NCBI GenBank assembly: GCA_035363095.1
Contig: DAOSEK010000020.1
Span: forward strand, 1 to 21,509
Length of the DNA: 21,509 nt
DNA from: DAOSEK01 sp035363095
Lineage (GTDB): Archaea > Nanobdellota > Nanobdellia > Woesearchaeales > UBA119
Reading direction: 5' to 3'
The first letter of the stretch is position 1; each line of letters opens with the position of its first letter. Below the pieces are notes generated by a model. It ran no database searches and had not been told where the DNA came from. It worked only from the letters and a program-made list of their open reading frames with translations. Both the position numbers and the translations under genes were made by a program. Below are positions 7,222-15,244 of this stretch, piece after piece.

Positions 7222-10200
7222 TTATGAAATCTCTACCTCTAGTTTTAATAATCTAACTTCCACTTCAATTCTCTTTTTATCCGTTGAACCCAATTTCATC
7301 CTTAAAACTGCTTCTTCAATCTCATCAATTTTGTATTGTGCATCATCAAATTTTCTTATATCTACCATATTCCTAGCTTCTCTAATAGCATCATAAACAT
7401 CCTCAAGAGTATCAATAGTTTTAACATATGTATCAACAGGCTTTGGTTTCTTGCCAAACGATTCCTTATTTATAATCTCCCCACCTTTATTATCAATGAC
7501 TTGTGCCTCTTTTTGTTCCATTAAAACATCCTTTTCAATCTCATCTAAAAGCTTCTTACTCCTGGATTCAATATCCTCTGCTTGCACATCTTTTTGATCA
7601 CTATTTTTAGCATTTAGCTTATTTTTCTTTTTCTTGCTATTATTTGAAGAAACTATTACTTCTTTAGTAACATCTAAATCTTTTTTAAATGTGTCTTGAA
7701 CATCACCTAATTCTTTATCAAAATCAGGAACAAAATCATTATCCAGTTCATTCTTCTTAAATGTCTTAACAGATATCTTGTTTCTCTTCTCTTTATTTCT
7801 TTCAGACGCTTTTTCTCTATTAAATCTTTTAATCGGCTCAGAAAATTCAACCTCGCTCAATTTATTATTAAAATCTCCTTCATCTAAAGAGTTTTCATCT
7901 TTTTTCTCTTTAACATTTATACCTTCCTGTATGTCTTCGAAATTATCAAGGTTGTTAGCGGTGTTTTCCAAATTCTCTTTAGGCTTATTTCCCGAAATAC
8001 CATCCAATAACTCCTCAAAAGACTTATCAACATTTGAATTAATCTCTAAAGGTAACTCCTCACTAGGTTCACTAATATTTGGTTGAATTACTTCTGAGAC
8101 CTTGACATCATTACTAGCCTTATCTTCAATAATATCTATTGGTGTATCTATCCTTTGATTAATTGTATCATTGATATTCTTATTAGAAATATCTAAACTC
8201 AATTTTGATTCTTCAAGCTTCTTAGACTCTAAAACCATCTTGTAATCATCATTTGCAGACTCCAAAAGCTTCTTTGCATTATTTAACTCAATCTCTTTTA
8301 ATTCAACCTCTTTTTTAATGTTTTCAAGCTTTTTAGATTCTGATTTAAGTTCTTCTCGGACTAATTTTATATTATTCACTGAACCAATATCCAAAATCAA
8401 ATTATTTAGCTCAACTTGTTTTAATTCCATATCTTTTATAACCTTTCCGAGTTCGTTCTTTCTTTTATTCAATTCCTTCTTAGTTGATTCTAGCTCAGAC
8501 TTAAGTTCAGAAAAGTTAATTACTGCCTTCTCTTTAGGAGATAATCCCTTTTCAAGAAAAGCATTTGACTCTGAAAGTTTCTTATTCTCTGCTTCAAGCT
8601 TTAAATACTTCTCTTTTAGGCAAACATACTCGTTATTAATCTTTTGATAGATACTATCATTACCTTGTTTAGAATCTGAACCGTTATTAAAATCACGATT
8701 TTGATATGCTGATATGATCTCTTCTTGCTCTTTAAGCTTTTTATTAAGCTCTTCAATAACAGACTTCAAATTAATAATCTCATCACTATCAATATCAATA
8801 CTTCCATTAACCTTGCCTTTCAAAGAGTCAACCTGCAATTTAAGCTCATCTTTTTCTTTTAAAAGTGATCTTATCTCTTCAGTGAGCTTATCTTTTAATT
8901 CATTAAAACCCTTAACTTGCTCTTTAATATCTGTCTCAATCATAAACCTCTTAGATTCAATAGTCTCATTTAGAAGTTTAATCTCCTCTTTTTTAAGTTC
9001 AATTGCAGACTCCATCTCTTTAACATTAAGTGAAATTGCTTGTTTAGCTGCATTTGCATACTCTTTGAAATATTTATTAATCTCTTTTGCTTCAAAAGGA
9101 TTTTGGTTATCTTTAGGAATAGTTACTTCCCTACTTTCAATATTCTTTTTCTCAATGGAATCAATAAAATCATCATTTGGATTCTCTGGAAGTGAAATCT
9201 CCTTTTTATTCGCATTATTAGAAGACAGCTGTTCATTGTAAAGCAAATCAACCTTATCCTCAATCTTCTTTTTATCCTCAACAAATGCAATGTAATCATT
9301 TTTTTCGTTGTCTAAAAAATCTGAAGGGAGCTCATTTAAAGAATCATCTTGTGATTTAGTTTTACTATCAATAAGATCAGACCTGTTTTTAATAACCTCG
9401 CTTTGATTAGAATATTTTAAAGAATTATCATCGTTATTTGTTTTCACAAGATTAGACAAATACTCATTTTTTGGTTGTTTTATCTCATCTGGTTTGCTTG
9501 GAGCAGGAAGAAAAGTTGTTGAAGTATCCTTATTTATTTTTTCAATAATATCTTTGTCAAAGTCTTCAGAAATGTTTTTGGCTTTATCAAAATAAGGCTT
9601 CTTCTCCTCAATCTCTTCAGCAAGCTTTGTTACCTTCTTTTCGGTTTCATCATCAAAAAAACCAACCTCCTCAAAGCCCTTATCCTTTTTTAATGGTACT
9701 TTAGTAGTTTTAGTTTCCTTTTCAAAATCACTTGTAGTATCCTTTGGCTGATACTTTGCTTCATCAGGGTCAATCTTTTGCTCTTTTTTTTCTGTATCTT
9801 GTGTTACTAATTTTTCCGTTTCATCAGATTTAACTACATTATCACTTGAATCACTTGAAACAGTTTTTTTCAAATCATCACTATTAGTTTTAAGAGTTAC
9901 ATCTTTAACGTCAGCTGAGTTTTGTTCTTCAGAGTAAGTTTTCTCATTCTTATTTTCTATACTCTCGTTTTGATTTTCACTTATTTGACTTTTAGAAATA
10001 TCTTCCTTTTTCTTACTTGTTTTTACCTCATCAGATACCTTTGATTTTTTACTCTTCTTTTTAGTTGAACCTCTCAAAGAGTATCTTGCAGATTCGATTT
10101 TCTCTAAAAAATCACTTTTATTATTTGAAAAAACAAGAGTAGAAAGGTCTTCTTCTCTAGTAATCTTTACTATCCAATCAGTAATCTCTTTTTTAATAGA

Positions 10201-11238
10201 TTTAATCTTAGAATCAAAATCATCGTCATCTAAACCTGATATATAATTAATAAGTTCAGGAATATCATTAATCTCTTTTGAATGAATAACAAGAGGTTTT
10301 ATATCCTCACATTCCTCCTTTTCAAAATTGCTTTCTTCTTTATCATCCACTGTTTTACTTGTCTTGTCTAAAACCACACTTTCTTCTTCAGTATCATCAT
10401 CTTCAATTACTTTCTTTAAAAATCTGATTCTCTCTTCAATTGCATTAATCACATTCTTAGGCTCATAATTATTTAAAACCCTATTAGCAAGCTCTGAATC
10501 GCCAATAGCTTTTTCAATCCAATCTGCAAGTTCTATTCTTCTGTTTTCAATTTCCTTAATAACACTCCTTAACGATAATGAATTCATAGTCTTAGATAAG
10601 TCCTCAAGGGAATTCACTTTAATCTTGCTAAAAACAAATCCTTTCTCTTTAGCTGTACTCATAAGTATTTTCTTAGCTGTTTCTTTAACTATTTTCTTTT
10701 GAAATCCCATATTAGATTTATCTTCTTTTGAAACATTCCCTTTTTTGTCATTTTTTGGTTTTTCTATAACAGAAATATTTCCTTCACTTATTAAAAACGC
10801 TTGGAGTTTGGAAACTGTATCTTGTCTGTTTGTGAGAAGGGCAAGTTCCACACTAAGCCCAATCTGACCGAAATTTTCTTGAGCGAACTCAGAGAATAGG
10901 TTAAACTTAGGATTAACAAACTTCTTAAAATCAGATTCTTGCAGGTTTTTTGCAAAATCTACAAGCTCTGAAAGATTTCTTACAGGTGTCTTATCAGCTT
11001 TTTCAATTACCCCTATCTCATCATAAGACTCTTCTTTTGGGTTTTCAAGTGTATTCTCTCTAATCTCTTTAAGGTCCTTATTTAGTTCAGATATCAACTC
11101 CTCTTCTAAAACATCCTTTTTACTTCTTCCAGAAGATTTGGCAACCCTTCTAATATCATTTAGATCCAGTTTTGGCAGAAAGTTATCTTGTGCCAAATCC
11201 TTTTTTTTTGAAAAGAATGGTAATCCCATTTTTAGCAT
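7222..11238 (-). CDS. Giant acidic coiled-coil protein with three helical repeats
   Basis: 1338 residues from ATG 11238 (a TTG two codons upstream, or an ATG at 11229, are alternatives). Numbering below is from the TTG. No signal peptide or transmembrane segment is visible, so it is probably cytoplasmic. Three divergent segments of about 65 residues (about 89-152, 211-280 and 324-390) share a pattern of short helices with a WI or similar centre, for example ELADWIEKAIGDSELANRV and EITDWIVKI. They resemble the small helical DUF5752-type domain; that match is tentative. Residues 400-720 are low-complexity, rich in Asp, Glu, Lys, Ser and Asn. About 735-855 and 865-1015 are strong heptad coiled coils. 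Another disordered stretch follows, and the protein ends in a helical domain of about 75 residues (1266-1340). It resembles a scaffold or a structural protein with SMC-like coils, but there is no ATPase head. The DUF460 gene follows. Confidence 0.85.
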   Translation of the reverse strand: MLKMGLPFFSKKKDLAQDNFLPKLDLNDIRRVAKSSGRSKKDVLEEELISELNKDLKEIRENTLENPKEESYDEIGVIEKADKTPVRNLSELVDFAKNLQESDFKKFVNPKFNLFSEFAQENFGQIGLSVELALLTNRQDTVSKLQAFLISEGNISVIEKPKNDKKGNVSKEDKSNMGFQKKIVKETAKKILMSTAKEKGFVFSKIKVNSLEDLSKTMNSLSLRSVIKEIENRRIELADWIEKAIGDSELANRVLNNYEPKNVINAIEERIRFLKKVIEDDDTEEESVVLDKTSKTVDDKEESNFEKEECEDIKPLVIHSKEINDIPELINYISGLDDDDFDSKIKSIKKEITDWIVKITREEDLSTLVFSNNKSDFLEKIESARYSLRGSTKKKSKKSKVSDEVKTSKKKEDISKSQISENQNESIENKNEKTYSEEQNSADVKDVTLKTNSDDLKKTVSSDSSDNVVKSDETEKLVTQDTEKKEQKIDPDEAKYQPKDTTSDFEKETKTTKVPLKKDKGFEEVGFFDDETEKKVTKLAEEIEEKKPYFDKAKNISEDFDKDIIEKINKDTSTTFLPAPSKPDEIKQPKNEYLSNLVKTNNDDNSLKYSNQSEVIKNRSDLIDSKTKSQDDSLNELPSDFLDNEKNDYIAFVEDKKKIEDKVDLLYNEQLSSNNANKKEISLPENPNDDFIDSIEKKNIESREVTIPKDNQNPFEAKEINKYFKEYANAAKQAISLNVKEMESAIELKKEEIKLLNETIESKRFMIETDIKEQVKGFNELKDKLTEEIRSLLKEKDELKLQVDSLKGKVNGSIDIDSDEIINLKSVIEELNKKLKEQEEIISAYQNRDFNNGSDSKQGNDSIYQKINNEYVCLKEKYLKLEAENKKLSESNAFLEKGLSPKEKAVINFSELKSELESTKKELNKRKNELGKVIKDMELKQVELNNLILDIGSVNNIKLVREELKSESKKLENIKKEVELKEIELNNAKKLLESANDDYKMVLESKKLEESKLSLDISNKNINDTINQRIDTPIDIIEDKASNDVKVSEVIQPNISEPSEELPLEINSNVDKSFEELLDGISGNKPKENLENTANNLDNFEDIQEGINVKEKKDENSLDEGDFNNKLSEVEFSEPIKRFNREKASERNKEKRNKISVKTFKKNELDNDFVPDFDKELGDVQDTFKKDLDVTKEVIVSSNNSKKKKNKLNAKNSDQKDVQAEDIESRSKKLLDEIEKDVLMEQKEAQVIDNKGGEIINKESFGKKPKPVDTYVKTIDTLEDVYDAIREARNMVDIRKFDDAQYKIDEIEEAVLRMKLGSTDKKRIEVEVRLLKLEVEIS

Positions 11239-11436
11239 ACCCAAATATTCAATTAAACTATTACTATTTCCCCTAATTATTTTCTAAAACCACTATTAAA
11301 ACCACTAAAAAATTAAACTAAAACTAACCCTTAACTCCCTAATAACTATTTTTTTCAAACATCTTATTTATAGTTTTATAACTACTCTTGAGTAAATCAC
11401 ATGCCGAAATTGCATAGAAATTGCGAAGAAAGAAAT

Positions 11437-11511
11437 TGCCTGGTTCGGGATTCGAACCCGAGTCCCGGCCTCGAAAGGGCCGGATGATTGGCCGGACTAC
11501 ACCAACCAGGC
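11437..11511 (-). tRNA. tRNA-Glu (anticodon TTC)
   Basis: On the minus strand the acceptor arm GCCTGGT pairs with ACCAGGC. The D region GTGTAGTCCGGCCAATCAT is typical of archaeal tRNA-Glu. The anticodon stem is CGGCC/GGCCG and the loop CTTTCGA gives anticodon TTC, complementary to 11473-11475. The T arm is TCGGG-TTCGAAT-CCCGA. Discriminator A is at 11437. There is no intron and no encoded CCA. Confidence 0.95.
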
Positions 11512-11538
11512 ATAAATATCAACTGGAGTTTGAAATGG

Positions 11539-11547
11539 TTTTTAAAT
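11539..11547 (-). promoter_or_regulatory. TATA box for tRNA-Glu
   Basis: On the minus strand TTTAAAAAC lies 28-36 nt upstream of the first base of the mature tRNA, consistent with an archaeal promoter and a very short 5' leader. No other gene in this direction starts here. Confidence 0.5.
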
Positions 11548-11728
11548 CTTTTGTTTTTGTTGGTTTGACTTTCCCGACAAAATACTTACGACTAAAAAAT
11601 GAAAAGTCTTAAAATGCATTCTCATAAATTATTAAAAATTAAATATCTTAATTATTTGAGATAAACATATCATTTTCCCCCCTAGAAATGAATCTTATAT
11701 CCTGAAAAAAACCAAGAAATAATAAAAA

Positions 11729-11752
11729 TATAAAGAAAATCAATAAAAAAAA
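11729..11752 (-). terminator. T-rich terminator after surface-protein gene
   Basis: Directly after the stop at 11753 the minus strand reads AATTTTTTTTATTGATTTTC, with further T runs beyond. Archaeal RNA polymerase commonly stops at such oligo-T tracts without a hairpin. Confidence 0.4.
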
Positions 11753-13039
11753 TTAATAATAGGTTTGGCTTTCATCATCGTTGTCTTCATCCTTTCTTAT
11801 CTTTTTAAAAGCTAAGACAAGACCGATAACAACTAAAATGATTACAAGCACAACAATTGCAATCTCTAAAGCACCTTTTAGGTTTATTTGAGAATCATCG
11901 TTTTTTGCTTCTTCAACGATTACTCTCAAAGGAACTTGCTGTGAAAGCACTCCATCAACCATCACATCCAAAGATAGCATTCTTTCTCCGATTTGTGTGC
12001 CTTCCTTTGGTGCTACATAGATTGTTGCAATTCCTGTATCTTCACCCTTAACAAGCATAATGTTTGTAGGTGAAATCTCAACAGTTGCCCAATCTGCTCC
12101 GCTAACCTGAAGTGAAACAGTCTTTGTTGTTCTTCCAGTATTCACAACAGTAATAGGGAAAAATGCTTTTTCTCCAATCTTAGCTGTGTTTTGCATGGTT
12201 GAAACAGAAACAATTGTTTTTTCTACAGGTTTTGAACCGTCATCAATCTCACAAGCATCGGATGCAATTACCCTAATTGTTCTTGTTTCCTTTGTACTTT
12301 CATACAAATCATTATAATAAACTGTTACTATAACATTGTATTCTCCTTCTTTAGCACAAACAGGAATTCTTAGAGCGATCTCTTCAGTTGTCTTTGATTC
12401 TTCAGACTCAAGCTCTTCAATATAATCTGCACCTTCAACTCCAAGTTCTGGAATTGCAAGCTTTATTTTAACACCATCCTGAATGTTGTCTCCTGAATTC
12501 TTAACCCTTACAGTTCCTATTAAGTAAGTTCCTGCATTAACATTGTTGCTTGGACTTAGTATAACATCCCTAATAGTCACAAGCTCAGAAGCTAAACTGA
12601 TATCTAAATTATACTCAAAAGTTTGTGTATATCCAAACTTATTTGATATAAAAAGTCTTAACTTGTAGCTACCTGCTTTAATGTCATCTGGAACATTAAA
12701 ATCTAGATTTTTAACATATCTTCTTTCTCCCTTAACATTAAACACAGTTGTGCTATCAAGAATTGGATTAACATTTGAATGTTTGTATCCTGTTATCATA
12801 GCTGTTACCTGAATATCCTGAGAAACATCATAAGCATCTAAAACGATTCTTAACTCTGCTTTTTGGTTTCTTTCAAAATCTAGTTGGGTTGTTTCCCATG
12901 GGTTTATATCTTGCCCATTTAGCCTAACTGAAACCAAAGATACTGGAATCATCTCATCTGCAAAAACTGCTGCACTGTCCAAAAACATACTAAGGACCAA
13001 AATTCCCAAAACAAACATAAACGGTAGTTTTCCTTTCAT
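11753..13039 (-). CDS. Membrane-anchored surface (S-layer-like) protein
   Basis: 428 residues from ATG 13039. I prefer this start to ATG 13057 because GGGGGAT lies about 9 nt upstream as a ribosome site. It begins with Lys residues and a hydrophobic signal peptide (LPFMFVLGILVLSMF) ending near AAVFA-DE. The body is beta-rich and looks like three or four immunoglobulin-like/CARDB-NEW3-type domains, with repeated 'xVxVxNTG/NSG' strands (NSGDNIQDG near 187, VNTGRTTKTV near 305). There are few cysteines, Cys234 and Cys269 being a possible disulfide. One C-terminal membrane helix (about 397-417 in the longer numbering) is followed by a charged, acidic cytoplasmic tail. This architecture is annotated as putative S-layer protein in many DPANN genomes. 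No sorting motif is seen. Confidence 0.8.
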   Translation of the reverse strand: MKGKLPFMFVLGILVLSMFLDSAAVFADEMIPVSLVSVRLNGQDINPWETTQLDFERNQKAELRIVLDAYDVSQDIQVTAMITGYKHSNVNPILDSTTVFNVKGERRYVKNLDFNVPDDIKAGSYKLRLFISNKFGYTQTFEYNLDISLASELVTIRDVILSPSNNVNAGTYLIGTVRVKNSGDNIQDGVKIKLAIPELGVEGADYIEELESEESKTTEEIALRIPVCAKEGEYNVIVTVYYNDLYESTKETRTIRVIASDACEIDDGSKPVEKTIVSVSTMQNTAKIGEKAFFPITVVNTGRTTKTVSLQVSGADWATVEISPTNIMLVKGEDTGIATIYVAPKEGTQIGERMLSLDVMVDGVLSQQVPLRVIVEEAKNDDSQINLKGALEIAIVVLVIILVVIGLVLAFKKIRKDEDNDDESQTYY

Positions 13040-13112
13040 TTTACATAATCCCCCCATTTTTTGAAAAAGTCTATCAAGCGACTTTGTCTTTAACCTTGGA
13101 TGAGTAAGAACT

Positions 13113-13126
13113 AATATTTAAATATT
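13113..13126 (-). promoter_or_regulatory. TATA-like palindrome upstream of surface-protein gene
   Basis: AATATTTAAATATT is a perfect 14-bp palindrome about 75-85 nt before ATG 13039. It would give a leader of about 50 nt carrying the G-rich ribosome site. Confidence 0.45.
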
Positions 13127-13207
13127 TCGTTATTTTAGTATCTTTCGAGTAGTTACACAAACTCACCATTTAATTGTTAATAAACAATAAAAATTATCTT
13201 GATAAAC

Positions 13208-13248
13208 TATAAAACTGGGTATAAAACTTGGTTTGATATACTATCAAA
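13208..13248. promoter_or_regulatory. Tandem 12-mers plus dyad: possible operator
   Basis: TATAAACTGGG-like units occur back to back: TATAAAACTGGG (13208-13219) and TATAAAACTTGG (13220-13231). They run directly into the perfect dyad TTTGATA-TAC-TATCAAA (13232-13248). The site lies about 80 bp upstream of the TATA box of the surface-protein gene and downstream of the methyltransferase gene. A regulator site is inferred from symmetry alone. The rest of 13058-13385 is AT-rich and gene-free, with one short hairpin, ATTGTT-AATA-AACAAT. Confidence 0.35.
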
Positions 13249-13385
13249 TTAGCGCTTACTTCAAAGAAATAGACGAAAAATAAAAATTCTCACAAACAAA
13301 TGTTTAATCACAATACTATCCAAGTAATCACAATAACAGGAGAAATTTTAAAAGAATCAGTAAATAAATCTCATTTTTAAATATT

Positions 13386-14330
13386 CTATCTCTTAATCAT
13401 CTTGCATACAAAAAATCCTTGCGTATCATTGGTGTGTGGGTACAATCTAAGACAATTTTTAACTCCCTTGTTGTATTTCTTACCTTCAAATTCCATAATG
13501 GGCTTATCCTGCTTTATATCCAAATTGATTTCAACCGAAAACATGTCCTTGTATTTATCTAAAAACCAAGAAACATTCTCCTCATTTTCCTCGGGTTCCA
13601 AAGAACATGTAGAATAAACAAGCACTCCTCCTCTTTTGAGAGAAGCATAAGCACTATCCAAAAGTCTTTTTTGTAATCCTGCAATCTTTAAAGTCATCTT
13701 CTCATTCCAGATCTTTAATGTCTTAAGACTTTTCCTAATCGTTCCTGTTCCAGAACAAGGGGCATCCAAAAGAATCTTATCAAAAAGAATGTTGGCTTTT
13801 TCAAAATACATCGCATTCCTATTAGAAATCACAGCGTTCTCAACTCCGCATCTTTGAAGATTCATTGCCAAAAGCTTAAGTCTTAATGGGTTTTCATCAT
13901 TTGCTACAATAATCCCTTTATTTTTCATCATTGCTGAAATCTGTGTGGTTTTTGACCCTGGTGCTGAAGCCATATCCAAAACAATATCTTTAGGCTTTGG
14001 TTCTAAAACAATTGGTGGAATCATACTAGCAGGTTCTTGCACATAAATATATCCCATTTGATGCTCAAGTAAATTACCAATATCCCTTCTATCTCCTTGA
14101 ATCCAAAAACCTTCCTTACACCATGGTACCTGTTTAACTTCCCAGGATTTAGAAAGCCTTGAAACCACAAAATTTACATCAGACTTAATAGTATTTACCC
14201 TAATAGCTCTTCTTAAGAAACTAATTGAACAAGATATAAATTCATCATATCTTTCTCCTAGTAAAGATCTATATCTATCTTCAAATTTCTTTTTTATAAC
14301 AACCTCTGATTGTTTATATTCCCTACTCAT
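13386..14330 (-). CDS. RNA m5C methyltransferase (NOL1/NOP2/Sun family, Trm4-like)
   Basis: 314 residues. It transfers methyl from S-adenosylmethionine to C5 of cytosine in tRNA or rRNA. The SAM-binding loop is DMASAPGSKTTQ (119-130). Motif IV is DAPCSGTG (189-196, Cys192, release cysteine). Motif VI is STCSLEPEENE (240-250), with the catalytic nucleophile Cys242. An N-terminal RRM-like region contains RAIRVNTIK (41-49), typical of the family. The length fits the short archaeal Trm4/RsmF-like enzymes without a PUA domain, so tRNA is the likelier substrate, but rRNA cannot be excluded. A TATA-like box 26 nt upstream suggests leaderless translation. The repeats at 14427-14596 lie upstream. Confidence 0.92.
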   Translation of the reverse strand: MSREYKQSEVVIKKKFEDRYRSLLGERYDEFISCSISFLRRAIRVNTIKSDVNFVVSRLSKSWEVKQVPWCKEGFWIQGDRRDIGNLLEHQMGYIYVQEPASMIPPIVLEPKPKDIVLDMASAPGSKTTQISAMMKNKGIIVANDENPLRLKLLAMNLQRCGVENAVISNRNAMYFEKANILFDKILLDAPCSGTGTIRKSLKTLKIWNEKMTLKIAGLQKRLLDSAYASLKRGGVLVYSTCSLEPEENEENVSWFLDKYKDMFSVEINLDIKQDKPIMEFEGKKYNKGVKNCLRLYPHTNDTQGFFVCKMIKR

Positions 14331-14350
14331 TTTTTAAAATCTTCACCATA

Positions 14351-14360
14351 CTATTTAACC
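14351..14360 (-). promoter_or_regulatory. TATA box for the methyltransferase gene
   Basis: On the minus strand GGTTAAATAG is centred 26 nt before the ATG at 14330, and there is no ribosome site. Both points fit a leaderless transcript. Confidence 0.45.
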
Positions 14361-14426
14361 AATTTTAACAACAAAAACATTTTACAACAAATTTCTATTC
14401 ATTTAATAAAACTTTGGGCGTATAAC

Positions 14427-14596
14427 CCTTAGATAAATACCATTTACTTACAAACAGATTTTTATCTCATTTAATATAAAAAATTACCAAAAGGATTGTT
14501 CTCTGGCTTAGATAAATACAATTTACTTAGTATTCAAAGCATTATTCGCAATCCTTAAAAATAGGCAATAGATACTTAGATAAATATTATTTTCTT
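14427..14596. repeat. Three spaced imperfect 22-24 bp direct repeats
   Basis: Units built on CTTAGATAAATA followed by an ATTTACTTA-like half occur at 14427-14450, 14507-14529 and 14575-14596, with starts about 80 and 68 bp apart. The third unit is the most divergent. An inverted pair, AAGGATTG (14491-14498) and CAATCCTT (14549-14556), surrounds the second unit. The array fills the 274-bp gap between the ferritin-like gene and the methyltransferase promoter. It may be regulator sites or a decayed repeat. Confidence 0.55.
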
Positions 14597-14604
14597 GCAA
14601 TCCA

Positions 14605-15087
14605 TCACACGATCTTATTAAGCATCTCTTGAAGCTTTTCAAAATGAACTTGTTCATCAACAGAAAAACCTCTTAAAAGAGCTTTAATCTGTTCGTTTTC
14701 TGCCTCTTTTGAATACCCAATATACTGTCTAATTGATTCCTTCTCTTTTTCTATATTTATCTGCAAAATTGCTTTAATAACTGATATCTCATTACCAACA
14801 CCGTTCATAAGTTCCTTTTGAATCTGCATCTCCCAAAGAGTGTCATTTACCTGCTTAAACTTTGGATTTATCTTTTTAATCTCTGATAAAATTGCCTCTT
14901 TATGTTCTTTTTCTTCTTCAAAAAGACCAACCAAAAGATTTCTGATTTCATCAGATGAAACATTAGCAATATGCTTTGAATATCTTTTTTCCGCTAAAAT
15001 CTCTTGAAAATAAACCTTTCTTAAAATATCCAAATCCTTTTTATAAAAATCCTTACTTAAAAATTCGCTTTCTTTAATTGATTTCAT
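14605..15087 (-). CDS. Ferritin-like/rubrerythrin-type diiron protein
   Basis: 160 residues, all helical, with the carboxylate and histidine pattern of a four-helix-bundle diiron protein. Glu29/Glu33 lie in helix 1 (YFQEILAEKRY), the E59-x-x-H62 pair in EEEKEHKEA, Glu residues 113-117 in INIEKEKESI, and the E145-x-x-H148 pair in VDEQVHFEKL. No C-terminal rubredoxin domain and no membrane segment (as in VIT1-type proteins) is present. Such proteins commonly reduce peroxide or handle iron. GGGTG lies 6 nt before the ATG. The downstream neighbour on the strand is the methyltransferase, and the upstream one is an AP endonuclease, another oxidative-damage function. The exact activity cannot be read from sequence alone. 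Confidence 0.82.
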   Translation of the reverse strand: MKSIKESEFLSKDFYKKDLDILRKVYFQEILAEKRYSKHIANVSSDEIRNLLVGLFEEEKEHKEAILSEIKKINPKFKQVNDTLWEMQIQKELMNGVGNEISVIKAILQINIEKEKESIRQYIGYSKEAENEQIKALLRGFSVDEQVHFEKLQEMLNKIV

Positions 15088-15244
15088 AACTTACACCCGT
15101 TTAAATCTCCCTCTAAAAATCATAAACTCTAAAACAGTTTCAATCTATTTTTAACCTATTTAAGATTAACTGCTCTAAAAACTATAAATTTCCTACTATC
15201 GCTTTCAATTCTGCTATCAAACGCACTCAAATAAAAAAAACGCA

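Noticed and set aside
8714..9241. Plus-strand open frame (175 residues) opposite the giant coiled-coil gene
   Set aside because: It is Ser/Leu/Phe-rich, as expected for the complement of Glu/Lys/Asn-rich coiled-coil codons, with no start signal. The same applies to frames at 7778, 8318 and 6463.
11406..11439. Three GAAATTGC copies at the tRNA-Glu 3' end, as a possible integration (att) site
   Set aside because: Only 8 bp long, irregularly spaced, and no integrase or second tRNA end is nearby.
11421..11612. 63-residue plus-strand frame across the tRNA locus
   Set aside because: It runs through the complement of tRNA-Glu and has no ribosome site or family character.
14427..14596. The three spaced direct repeats as a CRISPR array
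   Set aside because: Only three units, imperfect repeats, unequal AT-rich spacers of about 45-57 bp, and no cas genes.
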